This document shows, one piece after another, positions 15,355-24,651 of a DNA stretch of 64,000 bases (within the stretch, counting starts at the first letter, position 1; the number at the start of each line of letters is the position of its first letter). The stretch is from Hespellia stercorisuis DSM 15480. GTDB lineage: Bacteria; Bacillota; Clostridia; Lachnospirales; Lachnospiraceae. The notes beneath the pieces were generated by a model. That model was not told the origin of the DNA and made no database searches. It saw nothing but the letters and a program-made list of their open reading frames with translations. The stretch lies in the NCBI RefSeq assembly GCF_900142165.1, contig NZ_FQZY01000007.1, positions 87,236-151,235 on the forward strand. Direction: 5' to 3'. The position numbers and the translations under genes were made by a program.

Positions 15355-18348
15355 TTATCTCCCTCCGCTTCTTAGATTGGTTCTCTGCTGTGCATTGACT
15401 ACCACCTCATCAAGCATGGTGCCGCCAAGGTAGACAGGAATAACGATATCGCCACCTTGAACCCCAACACCTGCAAGTGCTTCTGTAATCGCTGTGGTAA
15501 TGCCTGCAATGGTATCTCCAGCAGACATTCCGCCTAAGATACCGCTGGTGTCTGCCGTGCTGATTTTCGGATTGACCACCATATCAGCCGCCACTCCATC
15601 CATTGCGCTTGCCACCATGCCCTTGCTCTTTTCGATGCCCTTTGCCAGTCCGCTCATGAAGTCTGGCATCCAAGTTTCATAATCTGTCAGTGGTCCCTCA
15701 TCTGGCACAGAGAAGTGCAGGAAGGACTTGATTTTATTTGCCACTCCACTGACAGCATCACCCACGGCACCGATACAACTTTTAATACCGTTAACAATAC
15801 CCATGATTAAATCCTTTCCCCAGTTAAAGGCAGAAGATGCAAGGTTCTTGATATAACCGACTGCGTTATCGAAGCCACCTTTGATGGTATTGTAGATACC
15901 GCTGATGGTGCTTTTGATGCCATTCCACATGGCTGAAAAGGCATTACTCACAGCAGTCTTGATACCATTTACCACAGAAGTCACCGTAGATTTGATATTG
16001 TTCCAGACCGTGGTAATCGTATTTTTAATGCCATTTACCACCGTGGTAATGACGGTTTTAATCGCATTCCAAATTGTTGTGAATACCGTTTTGATGGCAT
16101 TCAGCACTGTGGTTATCACAGTTTTTATGGTATTCCAAGCCGTGGTAAGGAAGGTCTGAATTGCTGTAACAATCGTGGTAATAAAGGTGCTGATGGCATT
16201 CCATACCGTGGTGACCACCGTCTTTATCGCATTGAAAACTGTAGTGATAATGGTCTTATAAATATTAAAATAGGTGGTAACAATGGTGCTGATTACATTC
16301 AGCACGGTCTGAAATACCAGCTTGATTCCATCCCATATCGTTGTGAAGAACGTCTGGATTGCCGTGAATACAGTGGTCACCACGGTTTTAATCGTAGTCC
16401 ATGCCGTGGAGAGGAATGTGGAAATGGCTGTCACTGCCGTAGTAAATACAGACTTGATACCTTCCCACAACCCAGTAAAGAAATCTCGGATTCCATTCCA
16501 CACGGTTTCTGCGACAGATTTAATTCCCTCCCAGACTGCTACGAAAAACTCCTTGATAGCATTCCATACTGCAATCGCAACTTCTTTGATATTCTCCCAA
16601 AGGTCAATCCAAAATTGACGGAAGTCCTCGTTGGTATTCCACAGATAAATGAATGCCGCCACGAGGGCTGCAATGGCTGCGATAATCAACACGATAGGGT
16701 TAGCAAGCATGGTCAAATTTAGTGCTGCAAATGCAGTTTTTACTGTATTGATGACTCCTGCAATTTTAGGAACCACCGTCATAATGGTACCAACCGCTGA
16801 GATAACCTTTCCAACCACAATCAGCACAGGTCCCAGTGCTGCTGCCAAAAGAGCCACGGTCACAACAACCTTTTTTGTACCCTCGTCCATGCCGTTGAGC
16901 CAATCTACGAACTTCTGCACCCAGCCGACAATCTGCTTGATGGCAGGCATTAAGAGCTCACCAAAGGAAATGGCAAGTCCCTCAAGAGCAGATTTTAAGA
17001 TGGTCAGCTGACCTTGGAGGTTATCCAGCTGTGTGTCTGCCATCTGCTGTGCCGCACCGCCACTGTTGGTAATGGACTGCTGTAAATCATCCCAAGTATC
17101 GCCTGTGTTGGCAAGGAGAGCATTCACAGAGGACAGGTCGGTCTTATTAAAAATGTTATTGATGATGTTGGACTTCTCTTCGGAGGTCATACCATCCATG
17201 CTCTTATTGAGGTCACCCAAAATATCGTTCATGGAACGCATATTGCCCTGTGAATCATAAACATCCACACCAAGAGATTTCATGCTTGCCGCCGCTTTAT
17301 CCGTAGGGTTCTGCAGGGAAAGAATAATATTACGAAGATGGGTACCGCCCTCTGCTCCTTTGACACCATTATTGGCAAGAATACCAAGAGCCGTGTTCAG
17401 TTCCGCTGTTCCGCCCTTGACAGACTTTGCAGTCGCACCAATGGTAAGAATACCTTCTCCAAGCTGTGCAACAGAGGTGTTGGTAGTAGATGCGGTCTTT
17501 GCCATCTGGTCTACCATCGTTCCGGCTTCACTGACTCCCATACCAAGAGCAGACATTGCATCGGTAACCATATCCGATGCAGATGCCAGTTCAATATCAC
17601 CAGCCGCCGCAAGGTTAAGTACTGTTGGCAAGGTATCGCACATTTCCTGTGTATCATATCCGGCAAGAGCGAGGTAGTTCAGTGCTTCGGCACACTCACT
17701 TGCAGAAAATGCCGTTTCCGAACCCATCTTCTTTGCCAGCTTGCCAAGGGTATCCATTGTATTAACCGACTGACCATCTACCGTAGACATGGAGTCCTTG
17801 GTAATACCCATAGTAGCCTGCACCTGTGACATGGAGGACTCGAAGTTTGCCGCCGTAGCAACAGCCGCTGTTCCAAGTCCAGTCACGGCCGCTGTCACAG
17901 GAAGCAGTTTCTTTCCTGCATTGGAGATGTTATCACCAGTGGTTTTTAGCTTTTCTCCCGTAGCGGCAATCTTCTGCATTGCCGTGGCAGACTGATTTGC
18001 TTGTTCTTCTAACTTTTTAAGATCATTTTCTGTTTCAATAATTTCTCGATGAAGAGCATCATACTGCTCCTGTGAAATATCACCGTTTGCAAGTGCCGTA
18101 TTTGCCTGTTCAGCCGCCGTCTTTAGGGTAGTCAGCTTTTCTTTGGTTTCAGATACCGCATCGGAGAGGAGTTTCTGCTTTTGTGCAAGCAGTTCTGTAT
18201 TGCCGGGGTCCAGCTTTAGGAGTTTCTCTACATCCTTCAGCTGTGCCTGCGTGTTCTTGATTTCTCCGTTGACACCCTTTAATGCCGTTTGAAGTTTAGT
18301 GGTATCGCCGCCAATTTCCACTGTGATACCCTTAATTCTGTTTGCCAT
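15355..18348 (-). CDS. Phage tail tape measure protein
   Basis: 997 aa from ATG 18348 (MANRIKGITVEIGGDTTKLQ; AGGAGG upstream). The first ~130 residues are coiled coil. Then the TP901/phage-MuF-type tape measure core (MSQVQATMGITKDSM, MGSETAFSASECAEALNYLALAGYDTQ, AAGDIELASASDMVTDAMSALGM, GVKGAEGGTHLRNIILSLQNP). A hydrophobic segment lies at about 490-590. After it is a long repetitive stretch of TTVWNAIKTVITTV-type units (about 650-800), and a C-terminal HFSVPDEGPLTDYETWMPDF motif often seen at tape-measure ends. It sets tail length and is threaded through the tail tube. Confidence 0.95.
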   Translation of the reverse strand: MANRIKGITVEIGGDTTKLQTALKGVNGEIKNTQAQLKDVEKLLKLDPGNTELLAQKQKLLSDAVSETKEKLTTLKTAAEQANTALANGDISQEQYDALHREIIETENDLKKLEEQANQSATAMQKIAATGEKLKTTGDNISNAGKKLLPVTAAVTGLGTAAVATAANFESSMSQVQATMGITKDSMSTVDGQSVNTMDTLGKLAKKMGSETAFSASECAEALNYLALAGYDTQEMCDTLPTVLNLAAAGDIELASASDMVTDAMSALGMGVSEAGTMVDQMAKTASTTNTSVAQLGEGILTIGATAKSVKGGTAELNTALGILANNGVKGAEGGTHLRNIILSLQNPTDKAAASMKSLGVDVYDSQGNMRSMNDILGDLNKSMDGMTSEEKSNIINNIFNKTDLSSVNALLANTGDTWDDLQQSITNSGGAAQQMADTQLDNLQGQLTILKSALEGLAISFGELLMPAIKQIVGWVQKFVDWLNGMDEGTKKVVVTVALLAAALGPVLIVVGKVISAVGTIMTVVPKIAGVINTVKTAFAALNLTMLANPIVLIIAAIAALVAAFIYLWNTNEDFRQFWIDLWENIKEVAIAVWNAIKEFFVAVWEGIKSVAETVWNGIRDFFTGLWEGIKSVFTTAVTAISTFLSTAWTTIKTVVTTVFTAIQTFFTTIWDGIKLVFQTVLNVISTIVTTYFNIYKTIITTVFNAIKTVVTTVWNAISTFITTIVTAIQTFLTTAWNTIKTVITTVLNAIKTVFTTIWNAIKTVITTVVNGIKNTITTVWNNIKSTVTSVVNGIKTAVSNAFSAMWNGIKSTISGIYNTIKGGFDNAVGYIKNLASSAFNWGKDLIMGIVNGIKSCIGAVGDAVSGVANKIKSFLHFSVPDEGPLTDYETWMPDFMSGLAKGIEKSKGMVASAMDGVAADMVVNPKISTADTSGILGGMSAGDTIAGITTAITEALAGVGVQGGDIVIPVYLGGTMLDEVVVNAQQRTNLRSGGR
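15890..16470 (-). repeat. Degenerate 33-bp-like repeats inside the tape measure gene
   Basis: Around 17 tandem 11-residue units of the pattern TTVxNAIKTVI are encoded here, visible in DNA as recurring relatives of ACCGTGGTAATGACGG. They look like tape-measure length repeats and not a separate element. Confidence 0.7.
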
Positions 18349-18369
18349 GCCAAAACACCTCCTTCCTGC

Positions 18370-18405
18370 GGGCATAAAAAATACACCGACCTTATCAGCC
18401 GATGC
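18370..18405 (-). terminator. Hairpin/T-run element before tape measure gene
   Basis: On the minus strand GCATCGGC...GTCGGTG (7-bp stem with wobbles), then TATTTTTTATGCCC, immediately before the tape-measure RBS. Same layout at 24246-24283, 26273-26306 and 34567-34609. It could be an attenuator/terminator or a processing hairpin. Confidence 0.55.
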
Positions 18406-18410
18406 ATTGG

Positions 18411-18949
18411 TTAAAATAAATCAAAGTCTTTTTGTGTTGCAACTTCTCTGTACTTAAAATCATCATTCCTGCTCTCTGCGAACATATCATTGACCATGCC
18501 AATTGTGAGTAAATCCAAATCACGAATTGATAAGCCAAGCTGTACACAGCGGAGCAGAAACAATGGTGTTGTCATTTCCCGCTCAGTTGAGCGAAGTTTT
18601 TTTTAGACTGAACATCCGTCTGCGTATTCAGTCCCCAAAGCTGAATCAGCTTTGGAAGAACTTGATAGATAGAAAATGTGTTGAAGCTGTCAAGCCAGTC
18701 CTCCGGAGAATCTGGGATAGCCGGGTCTGCGTGTTTCGCCATGATATAGGCGATATTCTCAAACATCTCAAGGGAGAACATATCTAAGTTGGAATTCTCC
18801 TCACTGCCGTCACCCACGGATTTTTCCAAGGAACGCAGGTCTTTATAAATGTCACGATGGAACTTCATTCTGTAGATACGAGGAATGGCGGCAGATGCCT
18901 TGAACGGCACCTGCTTTCCGTCAATCTCGATATTCTGTTTCATGCTCAT
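18411..18949 (-). CDS. Predicted -1 frameshift tail assembly chaperone (GT form)
   Basis: The slippery heptamer A-AAA-AAC lies at 18602-18596, inside the 3' part of the 125-aa frame. Slipping by -1 continues as LRSTEREMTTPLFLLRC, LGLSIRDLDLLTIGM and FKYREVATQKDFDLF and stops at 18411-18413, giving ~180 aa. This is the classical G/GT arrangement of siphophage tail chaperones, located between the major tail protein and the tape measure. The extension ends just before the hairpin upstream of the tape-measure gene. The short form is listed separately. Confidence 0.75.
18572..18949 (-). CDS. Tail assembly chaperone (G form)
   Basis: 125 aa beginning MSMKQNIEIDGKQVPFKASAAIPRIYRMKFHRDIYKDL, preceded by AAGGAGG. 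This matches the small chaperone that follows the major tail protein in HK97-like phages and coats the tape measure during assembly. The zero-frame product ends in ...QLSGK shortly after an A-rich slippery run. Confidence 0.8.
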   Translation of the reverse strand: MSMKQNIEIDGKQVPFKASAAIPRIYRMKFHRDIYKDLRSLEKSVGDGSEENSNLDMFSLEMFENIAYIMAKHADPAIPDSPEDWLDSFNTFSIYQVLPKLIQLWGLNTQTDVQSKKNFAQLSGK

Positions 18950-18952
18950 AGA

Positions 18953-19615
18953 TTAGACCTCCTTCGTAGTGGCAGTTGTCTTTGCTGCTGTAGTTGTAGT
19001 AGATTTTGCAGCCGATACAGACTGCACAGCAGGTTCAGCAGACGATTCTTCTTCCGCTGTTGGGAGATATACCGTCTTGTACCAGTTCTGATAAACCGCA
19101 TCCGTGGTATCATCCCCGGTCTTTGCTTTCACATAACCGTTGGCAAGAGGTGTGGCAGTGAGTGCAAGCGTTTCTGTCTGCACCTCGATTTCATCTTCGT
19201 TGGTAGCAGATTCGATGCTCGGACGGCTTGCCGCACAGTTATACAGTACATGACGGATTTTCCTTACATCACCGTCAAACTCAAAAAGCAGTGCAAAGTT
19301 TGCAGTTTCCACATTGGCATTCTCCACCAGCACCTTATTGCTGTCCAGTTCCTCTTTCAGCACCTCGGTACGGAATTGCTCCGGCACCATCGCAAGTTCC
19401 AGATCACCGTCATAACCCATGTTGTTAGAAATCGTATAATACGCATAACCATCAGCATAGAAATTGCTCGGCTCTCCGTTGGCATCCAGTGCCAAGGAAA
19501 CTGCACCCGGCATCGCCACAGGTGTGCCGAAAGTCACTGCACCATCTTCTGCAATATTCTGCAAGGCATAATGCACATTGCAGATATTGAATTTTACTTT
19601 ATTCTTCTTAGGCAT
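18953..19615 (-). CDS. Phage major tail protein
   Basis: 220 aa from ATG 19615 ([26 protein letters not shown] upstream). Features typical of the phi13/major tail tube family: [73 protein letters not shown]. The C-terminus is a low-complexity Ser/Thr/Ala-Lys tail ([16 protein letters not shown]). It polymerises into the tail tube. Lies between the tail terminator and the chaperone gene. Confidence 0.9.
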   Translation of the reverse strand: MPKKNKVKFNICNVHYALQNIAEDGAVTFGTPVAMPGAVSLALDANGEPSNFYADGYAYYTISNNMGYDGDLELAMVPEQFRTEVLKEELDSNKVLVENANVETANFALLFEFDGDVRKIRHVLYNCAASRPSIESATNEDEIEVQTETLALTATPLANGYVKAKTGDDTTDAVYQNWYKTVYLPTAEEESSAEPAVQSVSAAKSTTTTAAKTTATTKEV

Positions 19616-19647
19616 TGTTTTAATACTCCTTTCGGGAGGATTTACCC

Positions 19648-19959
19648 TCACATTTCAAATTGATATAGGACTTCATACAGCTTTTCGCTGTCAATCCATG
19701 TTTCGGACTTTTCATAGAAGATGCCGTATTTGTCCAGTACATCCTCCAGTTTCTGCTCCGCCGACAAGTCCTTGGTATCGGTGTACAGTTCGATGTTCAC
19801 ATCATTTATCTTATAATACACTCTGCCATCAGCGGCAAAGTTGTCACTGCCGGGGAGCAGATAACAGATAAAGGGTGGTTCTGGCGATTCGCCCTCTGCA
19901 AAATGGTCATAAGCAAAGGGGATACCGACTTTGTTCATAATAGCAATCAGCTTATCCAT
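19648..19959 (-). CDS. Phage tail terminator-like protein
   Basis: 103 aa from ATG 19959 ([48 protein letters not shown] upstream). This short alpha/beta protein, with [22 protein letters not shown], is regularly found between the HK97 gp10-like protein and the major tail protein, the place of the tail terminator (gpU-like). It overlaps the gp10-like gene by 8 bp. Confidence 0.7.
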   Translation of the reverse strand: MDKLIAIMNKVGIPFAYDHFAEGESPEPPFICYLLPGSDNFAADGRVYYKINDVNIELYTDTKDLSAEQKLEDVLDKYGIFYEKSETWIDSEKLYEVLYQFEM

Positions 19960-20338
19960 TTTGCAGGCTCCTTTCGATTTCTTCCTCCAGCTGACGGACT
20001 GCCTTTTCCTCTGCTGGAGCAATATGTGCTTTTCCTGCTACACGGCCGCCGCCACGCTTGGCATGACCATGCTCTAAAAGGTGTGCCAGCTGATAGCGGT
20101 TCTTGGAATGGACAGTCACTTCCAGCGAGTTGGAGGTTTCCTTGGTATTCTTCACTACCCAGCTTTTCGCATAGGCACCTGTGTCTGAGGGCGCATTCTG
20201 CTGTATTTCTTTTTTCACAGAAGTACCTGCTTTCTTAACCGCCTTTTTCATATCATCGGTGGCAAGATTAGCGTATTCCGTGAGTCCCTCCATAATGGCA
20301 GATGCCATATTATCAACCGATGTTCTGTCACTCGCCAT
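19952..20338 (-). CDS. HK97 gp10-family head-tail/tail component
   Basis: 128 aa. KKAVKKAGTSVKKEIQQNAPSDTGAYAKSW and YQLAHLLEHGHAKRGGGRVAGKAHI are the hallmark of the HK97 gp10 family (tail-completion/neck protein). It sits between the head closure gene and the tail terminator, with 1-bp and 8-bp spacing/overlap. Confidence 0.88.
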   Translation of the reverse strand: MASDRTSVDNMASAIMEGLTEYANLATDDMKKAVKKAGTSVKKEIQQNAPSDTGAYAKSWVVKNTKETSNSLEVTVHSKNRYQLAHLLEHGHAKRGGGRVAGKAHIAPAEEKAVRQLEEEIERSLQNG

Positions 20339-20339
20339 A

Positions 20340-20672
20340 TTACCGTCTCACTTTCTGGCATTTGAATTTTACGGACTTGTTTCTGTAATTCATGTGGTCA
20401 ACCGAGAGAATATTGTAAATCTCTCCGCCAAACAGCACTCGGTACTCCGTGTTATTGATTTCTGACACACTCAGGCAATATCTGACAGAAAAGCTAAGGT
20501 CGGAATCGTCCACGGTAATGCCTGCCGCTGTAGTTTCCTTGCCATTCTCTCCGCTGACTGTAGCATAGCAGGAGTAAAATTCTGTCCATTCATTTTTGTG
20601 ATTGCCGATGGCATCCACAACTACTGCTGACTTCTGGAATACCACTCTCACATTCAAAAGTGCAATGTCCAT
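20340..20672 (-). CDS. Phage head closure protein (SPP1 gp16-like)
   Basis: 110 aa, MDIALLNVRVVFQKSAVVVDAIGNHKNEWTEFYSCYATV...YRVLFGGEIYNILSVDHMNYRNKSVKFKC: the SH3-like barrel head-tail adaptor family. The start ATG overlaps the stop of the connector gene (TGATG). Confidence 0.85.
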   Translation of the reverse strand: MDIALLNVRVVFQKSAVVVDAIGNHKNEWTEFYSCYATVSGENGKETTAAGITVDDSDLSFSVRYCLSVSEINNTEYRVLFGGEIYNILSVDHMNYRNKSVKFKCQKVRR

Positions 20673-20947
20673 CAGAATCCCTCCTGTCTGCTGCCAAAGA
20701 GCAAAGCCCTGAGTGTAATCATTAGTGCGTGATGATCTGCATCCTCACGATGCTCATAAAGATATGCCACCGTATACAGCACCGCCGTCTTTGCGTTTGG
20801 CTCAGATGTGAGCCTATCAGAATCATCAGTTCTCATAATATCCATGCAGATTTTCTCCGCACTGGACAGAAGATACTCAATCAGAGAATCATCATCTGCA
20901 AAATCCACACGAAGATACTGCTTCATTTCATCTAATGCTACAAGCAT
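20672..20947 (-). CDS. Phage head-tail connector (gp6-like)
   Basis: 91 aa from ATG 20947 (MLVALDEMKQYLRVDFADDDSLIEYLLSSAEKIC; GAGGTGG upstream). The DDD..I..LL..AE pattern and YTVAYLYEHRED are typical of gp6-like adaptor proteins that join the portal ring to the neck. A GTG at 20959 is a possible alternative start. Confidence 0.85.
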   Translation of the reverse strand: MLVALDEMKQYLRVDFADDDSLIEYLLSSAEKICMDIMRTDDSDRLTSEPNAKTAVLYTVAYLYEHREDADHHALMITLRALLFGSRQEGF

Positions 20948-21013
20948 ATTTATCACCACCTCAATCCTAAAAGATTAGGCAGTGCCGCCACATTTGACAG
21001 CACTGCCATTAGA

Positions 21014-22186
21014 TTACTCAGACTTCAACTTCAAAATCTGTACGGCTTCCGGCAGAATCAGCTTGCCGTCCACTCGTTCCTTTGCAACATAACCAATCAT
21101 GCCGTTGCCTGCGAACAACTCACGAAGTTCGGAGAAAGAACGGCTGCCGCGATCACCGATGTTGTAATACTTGTAATCGCCAAAAGCAATGGCATCAGTC
21201 GGTGCATAGGCAGAAGTATGAACACTGTAACCGAGGATTTTATCCGGCTCACCAGCCTGATAAGAAGGCTGCCAAATGTAGGCTCCGTTATTGTCCTTCA
21301 GCTTACGAAGTACAGACAATGTCTGATCATTCAAAATGAAAGATGCATCCTTACGATACGGACGTTTAAGGGCATACACCAAATCCAGCATATCATCAGA
21401 CTTGATTGCCGCAGTCAGCGTGTTTGCGATATGACCACCGCCAGTAGCAGCGAACAAACCAAGTGGTTTTCCAGTGCCGTCACCATTAAGGAACGCATCC
21501 TCTTCGGCATTTGCCAGTGCCTTACCAAACTGTGTGATGATGTAGTTCTCAAGACCGAATGCATTATCATACAGAAGTTCCTCCGTTACCTTGATGGCAA
21601 CATGGAGTTTGTGTGCATCCAAGAGGATCTGGTCAAAGGTTGCATCGCCCCAGCTAAGTGCGCCGCCCTCTTCAATCCAAGATGCCGCAGGTTTTGTTGC
21701 TGCGATATTGATTTTATGCTCACCGCTTGTGGTAATCTTGGTAGCAAGGTTACGCATGATATTTTCTTCTGTCAAAATATCAATCAAGCGATGGTCATAT
21801 TCCTCCGGCACAAGATAACCGCCATCGGCATCCACACCCTCCTGCAAAACATTGCTGACACGCTTGAAGTTGGAGCGGAAGGCATCCAGCATAGCGGTTT
21901 TATAAGCATTCGATGCACGGCCTGTTTTTTCCTCCGGCTCTTTGCCCATACCCGGTTTGGAAGTCAGCGGCTTATTGATAGGCTTAGAAAGTTCTGCCTC
22001 CATCTGCTCCTGACGCTCCAATCGGCTGATTTCCTTGCCGAGGTCATTGATTTCCTGCTCCATCTTGGAATAGGTGGCATCGTCCTCTGCGTTCAGAGTA
22101 CCCTTGTCGGTACGATGGGAATCCAAAAATGCCTTTGCTGCATTCCATGCTGTGTTACGTTTTTCTCTCAGTTCTAAAATAGTCAT
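21014..22186 (-). CDS. Phage major capsid protein, HK97 fold
   Basis: 390 aa with AAGGAGG upstream. The N-terminal ~80 residues are a charged coiled coil (MEQEINDLGKEISRLERQEQ), the delta/scaffold domain usually removed by the prohead protease. The capsid domain follows: GGYLVPEEYDHRLIDIL, RNLATKITTSGEHKINIA, ALANAEEDAFLNGDGTGKPLGLF and GYSVHTSAY. It forms the icosahedral head and lies directly after the protease and portal genes. Confidence 0.95.
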   Translation of the reverse strand: MTILELREKRNTAWNAAKAFLDSHRTDKGTLNAEDDATYSKMEQEINDLGKEISRLERQEQMEAELSKPINKPLTSKPGMGKEPEEKTGRASNAYKTAMLDAFRSNFKRVSNVLQEGVDADGGYLVPEEYDHRLIDILTEENIMRNLATKITTSGEHKINIAATKPAASWIEEGGALSWGDATFDQILLDAHKLHVAIKVTEELLYDNAFGLENYIITQFGKALANAEEDAFLNGDGTGKPLGLFAATGGGHIANTLTAAIKSDDMLDLVYALKRPYRKDASFILNDQTLSVLRKLKDNNGAYIWQPSYQAGEPDKILGYSVHTSAYAPTDAIAFGDYKYYNIGDRGSRSFSELRELFAGNGMIGYVAKERVDGKLILPEAVQILKLKSE

Positions 22187-22200
22187 AATAAAAATCCTCC

Positions 22201-22956
22201 TTAAATGTGTTGTTTGATAATATCGAGACGCTCCATGAGCGAATCAACGCTTCGTTCTGTGCTTTCCGGCACAGGCGGTTTCTTCTGGATATGACACTTC
22301 TTCGCAATCTTATCCATCAGTGAATTGGTCACTGCCACTTGGGAATACATCATTGAAACCTGTGGCTGTTCTACATTTTCCGTATTCTCACCACGATTCA
22401 TGATTTCATCAGCAAAGCCAAGTTCCACAGCCTTGTTTGCGTTCATCCAGCTTTCCGCATCCATCAGATGGGACAGCTTCGCACGGCTCATTCCTGTTTT
22501 GATTTCATAGGCATTGATAATGGATTCCTTGACTTCCGAAAGCATATCAATGGCTTTCTGCATATCTCCCATATCACCAAATGCAATGGTTGCAGGATTG
22601 TGAATCATCATCATAGAAACAGGGGATACCAGCACCTTTGTGCCTGCCATTGCAATGACAGATGCCGCCGAAGCTGCAATGCCGTCAATCTTGACCGTAA
22701 TATTTCCTTTGTAGTCCATCAGCATATTGTAGATTTGTGCAGCCGCCACGCAGTCACCACCGGGACTGTTAATCCATACAGTAATATCTCCACTGTCAGC
22801 TAACAGTTCCTCCTTGAAAAGCTGTGGTGTGACATCATCGTCAAACCAACTTTCCTCTGCGATTGTGCCGTTTAGAAACAGTGTCCTCTCCGCTTTCTGT
22901 TCCTGCGTTTCCTGATTGGTCACTGTCCTGTTCTTCCAGTTCCAAAACTTCTTCAT
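22201..22956 (-). CDS. ClpP-like prohead protease
   Basis: 251 aa from ATG 22956 (MKKFWNWKNRTV; GAGGAGG upstream). ClpP/crotonase fold with ITVWINSPGGDCVAAAQIYNML, catalytic Ser in GIAASAASVIAMAG, and His in MMMIHNPATIAFGDMGDM. It matures the head by cleaving the capsid N-terminal domain. The gene starts 116 bp before the portal gene ends, an unusually long overlap for this operon. Confidence 0.9.
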   Translation of the reverse strand: MKKFWNWKNRTVTNQETQEQKAERTLFLNGTIAEESWFDDDVTPQLFKEELLADSGDITVWINSPGGDCVAAAQIYNMLMDYKGNITVKIDGIAASAASVIAMAGTKVLVSPVSMMMIHNPATIAFGDMGDMQKAIDMLSEVKESIINAYEIKTGMSRAKLSHLMDAESWMNANKAVELGFADEIMNRGENTENVEQPQVSMMYSQVAVTNSLMDKIAKKCHIQKKPPVPESTERSVDSLMERLDIIKQHI

Positions 22957-24226
22957 CGGTTTTTTCCTCCTCTCCGCCAGTTCCTGCACTGGCTGCAAAA
23001 ATGCCTGCATCTGCAAGCTTTGTCATATTTCCGTTTATCAGATATAGGTCACCTCCATCTTCAGTAGAGATAAGGTCGAGATTTTCCAGTTCTCTAATAT
23101 CGTTAGCACTCATCCAGCCGTTCTGCCTTGCCGTAGCATAGCCGCTCATACGGCTTGCGTAATCACCACGAAGCAGTCCGTCCACATTGAATTTGATAAA
23201 ATAATCCTTTTTATCCTTTTCAGAAATCAAAGCACGGATAAGTGATTGCTCCCAACGAACCAGCCATGGTTCCAAGGTGTATTTCACAAACTCCAAGGAC
23301 TGCTGCTCAATATTAGAAAAGCTCGACTTCTCCAAATCTCCTACCATGTGAGGAGGGACTCGGAAAATTCGAGCAATCTCGTCTATCTGAAATTTTCGTG
23401 TTTCCAAAAACTGTGCCTGCTCCGGGGAAATGGAAATCGGTGTGTACTTCATTCCTTCTTCCAGAATTGCCACCTTGTTGGAATTGTGACTGCCGCCGAA
23501 ACCTTTATTCCAGCTTTCTCTGATAGCATCTGGGTTCTTGACCGTTCCCGGATACTCCAAAAGTCCGCCCGGTGTCGCACCATTTGCAAAGAACTTGGCA
23601 CCATATTCCTCTGTGGCAATGGAGAGTCCGATAGCATTTTTCGCCATTGCAATGGGCGAATATCCCACAAGACCATCAAATCCAAGTCCCGGAACATGAA
23701 GCACATCCGATGGCTTTAGGATAACCGTTCCACTTTTCATGGTATGAGCATCGGAATCCGACACTTGGTATTGATAATAGATATTTCCCTTATCATCTCT
23801 GTCCACGCTCATGCGGTTTGGCATCAGCGGATACAGTGCTACCACCTCACCCTTGCCGTTTCGGATAATCTGCGAGTAGGCATTTCCCCACAGTAATAGG
23901 TGGGTCATAAGAGTTTCCCGAAAGACAAAGGATGTCATTTCCGAGTTCGGCTCATCATGAAGGAGAAAATACAGCGGATTATCCAGTGCTTTTTCTTTGC
24001 CGCCACTATCGGTATAACGATACAGATGCAGTGGCAGTCCTGCAATAGACTCAGATAAAATTCTCACGCAGGCATACACTGCCGTCATCTGCATGGCTGA
24101 CCGTTCGTTGACAGGCTTTCCTGCTGTTGAGCCACCGAATAAAAAGCGGTAGGCACTGCCCGATGTACTGTCGGTCACAGGCTTATCCCTTGACCGAAAC
24201 AGTCCCGATAAGATTCCCATAAGCAT
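22841..24226 (-). CDS. Phage portal protein (HK97 family)
   Basis: 461 aa, RBS AAAGGAG. Motifs: VNERSAMQMTAVYACVRILSESIAGLPLHLY, LLLWGNAYSQIIR, VLHVPGLGFDGLVGYSPI, FQIDEIARIFRVPPHMVGDLEKSSFSNIEQQSLEFVKYTL. These are characteristic of the HK97-type portal that forms the dodecameric DNA gate. The C-terminal acidic tail (EEEKTDEEVLELEEQDSDQ) extends over the protease start. A hairpin/T-run element lies just before the gene. Confidence 0.95.
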   Translation of the reverse strand: MLMGILSGLFRSRDKPVTDSTSGSAYRFLFGGSTAGKPVNERSAMQMTAVYACVRILSESIAGLPLHLYRYTDSGGKEKALDNPLYFLLHDEPNSEMTSFVFRETLMTHLLLWGNAYSQIIRNGKGEVVALYPLMPNRMSVDRDDKGNIYYQYQVSDSDAHTMKSGTVILKPSDVLHVPGLGFDGLVGYSPIAMAKNAIGLSIATEEYGAKFFANGATPGGLLEYPGTVKNPDAIRESWNKGFGGSHNSNKVAILEEGMKYTPISISPEQAQFLETRKFQIDEIARIFRVPPHMVGDLEKSSFSNIEQQSLEFVKYTLEPWLVRWEQSLIRALISEKDKKDYFIKFNVDGLLRGDYASRMSGYATARQNGWMSANDIRELENLDLISTEDGGDLYLINGNMTKLADAGIFAASAGTGGEEEKTDEEVLELEEQDSDQSGNAGTESGEDTVSKRHNRRGKLV

Positions 24227-24245
24227 TCACACTCCTTTCAAAAAT

Positions 24246-24283
24246 GGGCATAAGAAAAGCACCTACCGTTTCTGATAGATGCT
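24246..24283 (-). terminator. Hairpin/T-run element before portal gene
   Basis: Minus strand GCATCTATC/GGTAGGTGC stem (wobbles) followed by TTTTCTTATGCCC and then the portal RBS. Second of four similar elements. Confidence 0.55.
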
Positions 24284-24290
24284 CTCATCA

Positions 24291-24560
24291 TTATTTCTGA
24301 TTTATAAAATCCTCAAATGCTTTTAATGCATTAATGCAGGTTTTACTTGACCGCATTCCAATAGCTTCATATTCTCCGCCATAATCATACTTAGAAACAA
24401 TGAAATGAATGTCTTTTGTTAGCTCTGCAAGCGTAATATTTTCGTTCTTACATACAAGTTCAATACGGTTATAGTAGCTATATACCGTACTTTTTCGTCC
24501 GGATTTTGTGTATTCTGAAAATCCCTGCGATACCAAATAGTCATAGAATTCTTTTAGCAT
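24291..24560 (-). CDS. Small phage protein, unknown
   Basis: 89 aa from ATG 24560 (GAGGTGG upstream). The sequence MLKEFYDYLVSQGFSEYTKSGRKSTVYSYYNRIE...CINALKAFEDFINQK is mostly helical and faintly recalls the core-binding (SAM-like) N-terminal domain of tyrosine recombinases, without any catalytic domain. Position between large terminase and portal is unusual. Function unknown. Confidence 0.55.
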   Translation of the reverse strand: MLKEFYDYLVSQGFSEYTKSGRKSTVYSYYNRIELVCKNENITLAELTKDIHFIVSKYDYGGEYEAIGMRSSKTCINALKAFEDFINQK

Positions 24561-24651
24561 AAGAAACAACCACCTCCATAAAGCAATTGTACCACATTAT
24601 CGTGCAGCCGAATTATGATTTTTTAAAATCATAGGCGGTTGCACATCTGCA

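Noticed and set aside
15494..17677. Several open frames on the plus strand opposite the tape measure gene
   Set aside because: They mirror the repetitive tape-measure codons, lack ribosome sites and have no protein-like pattern.
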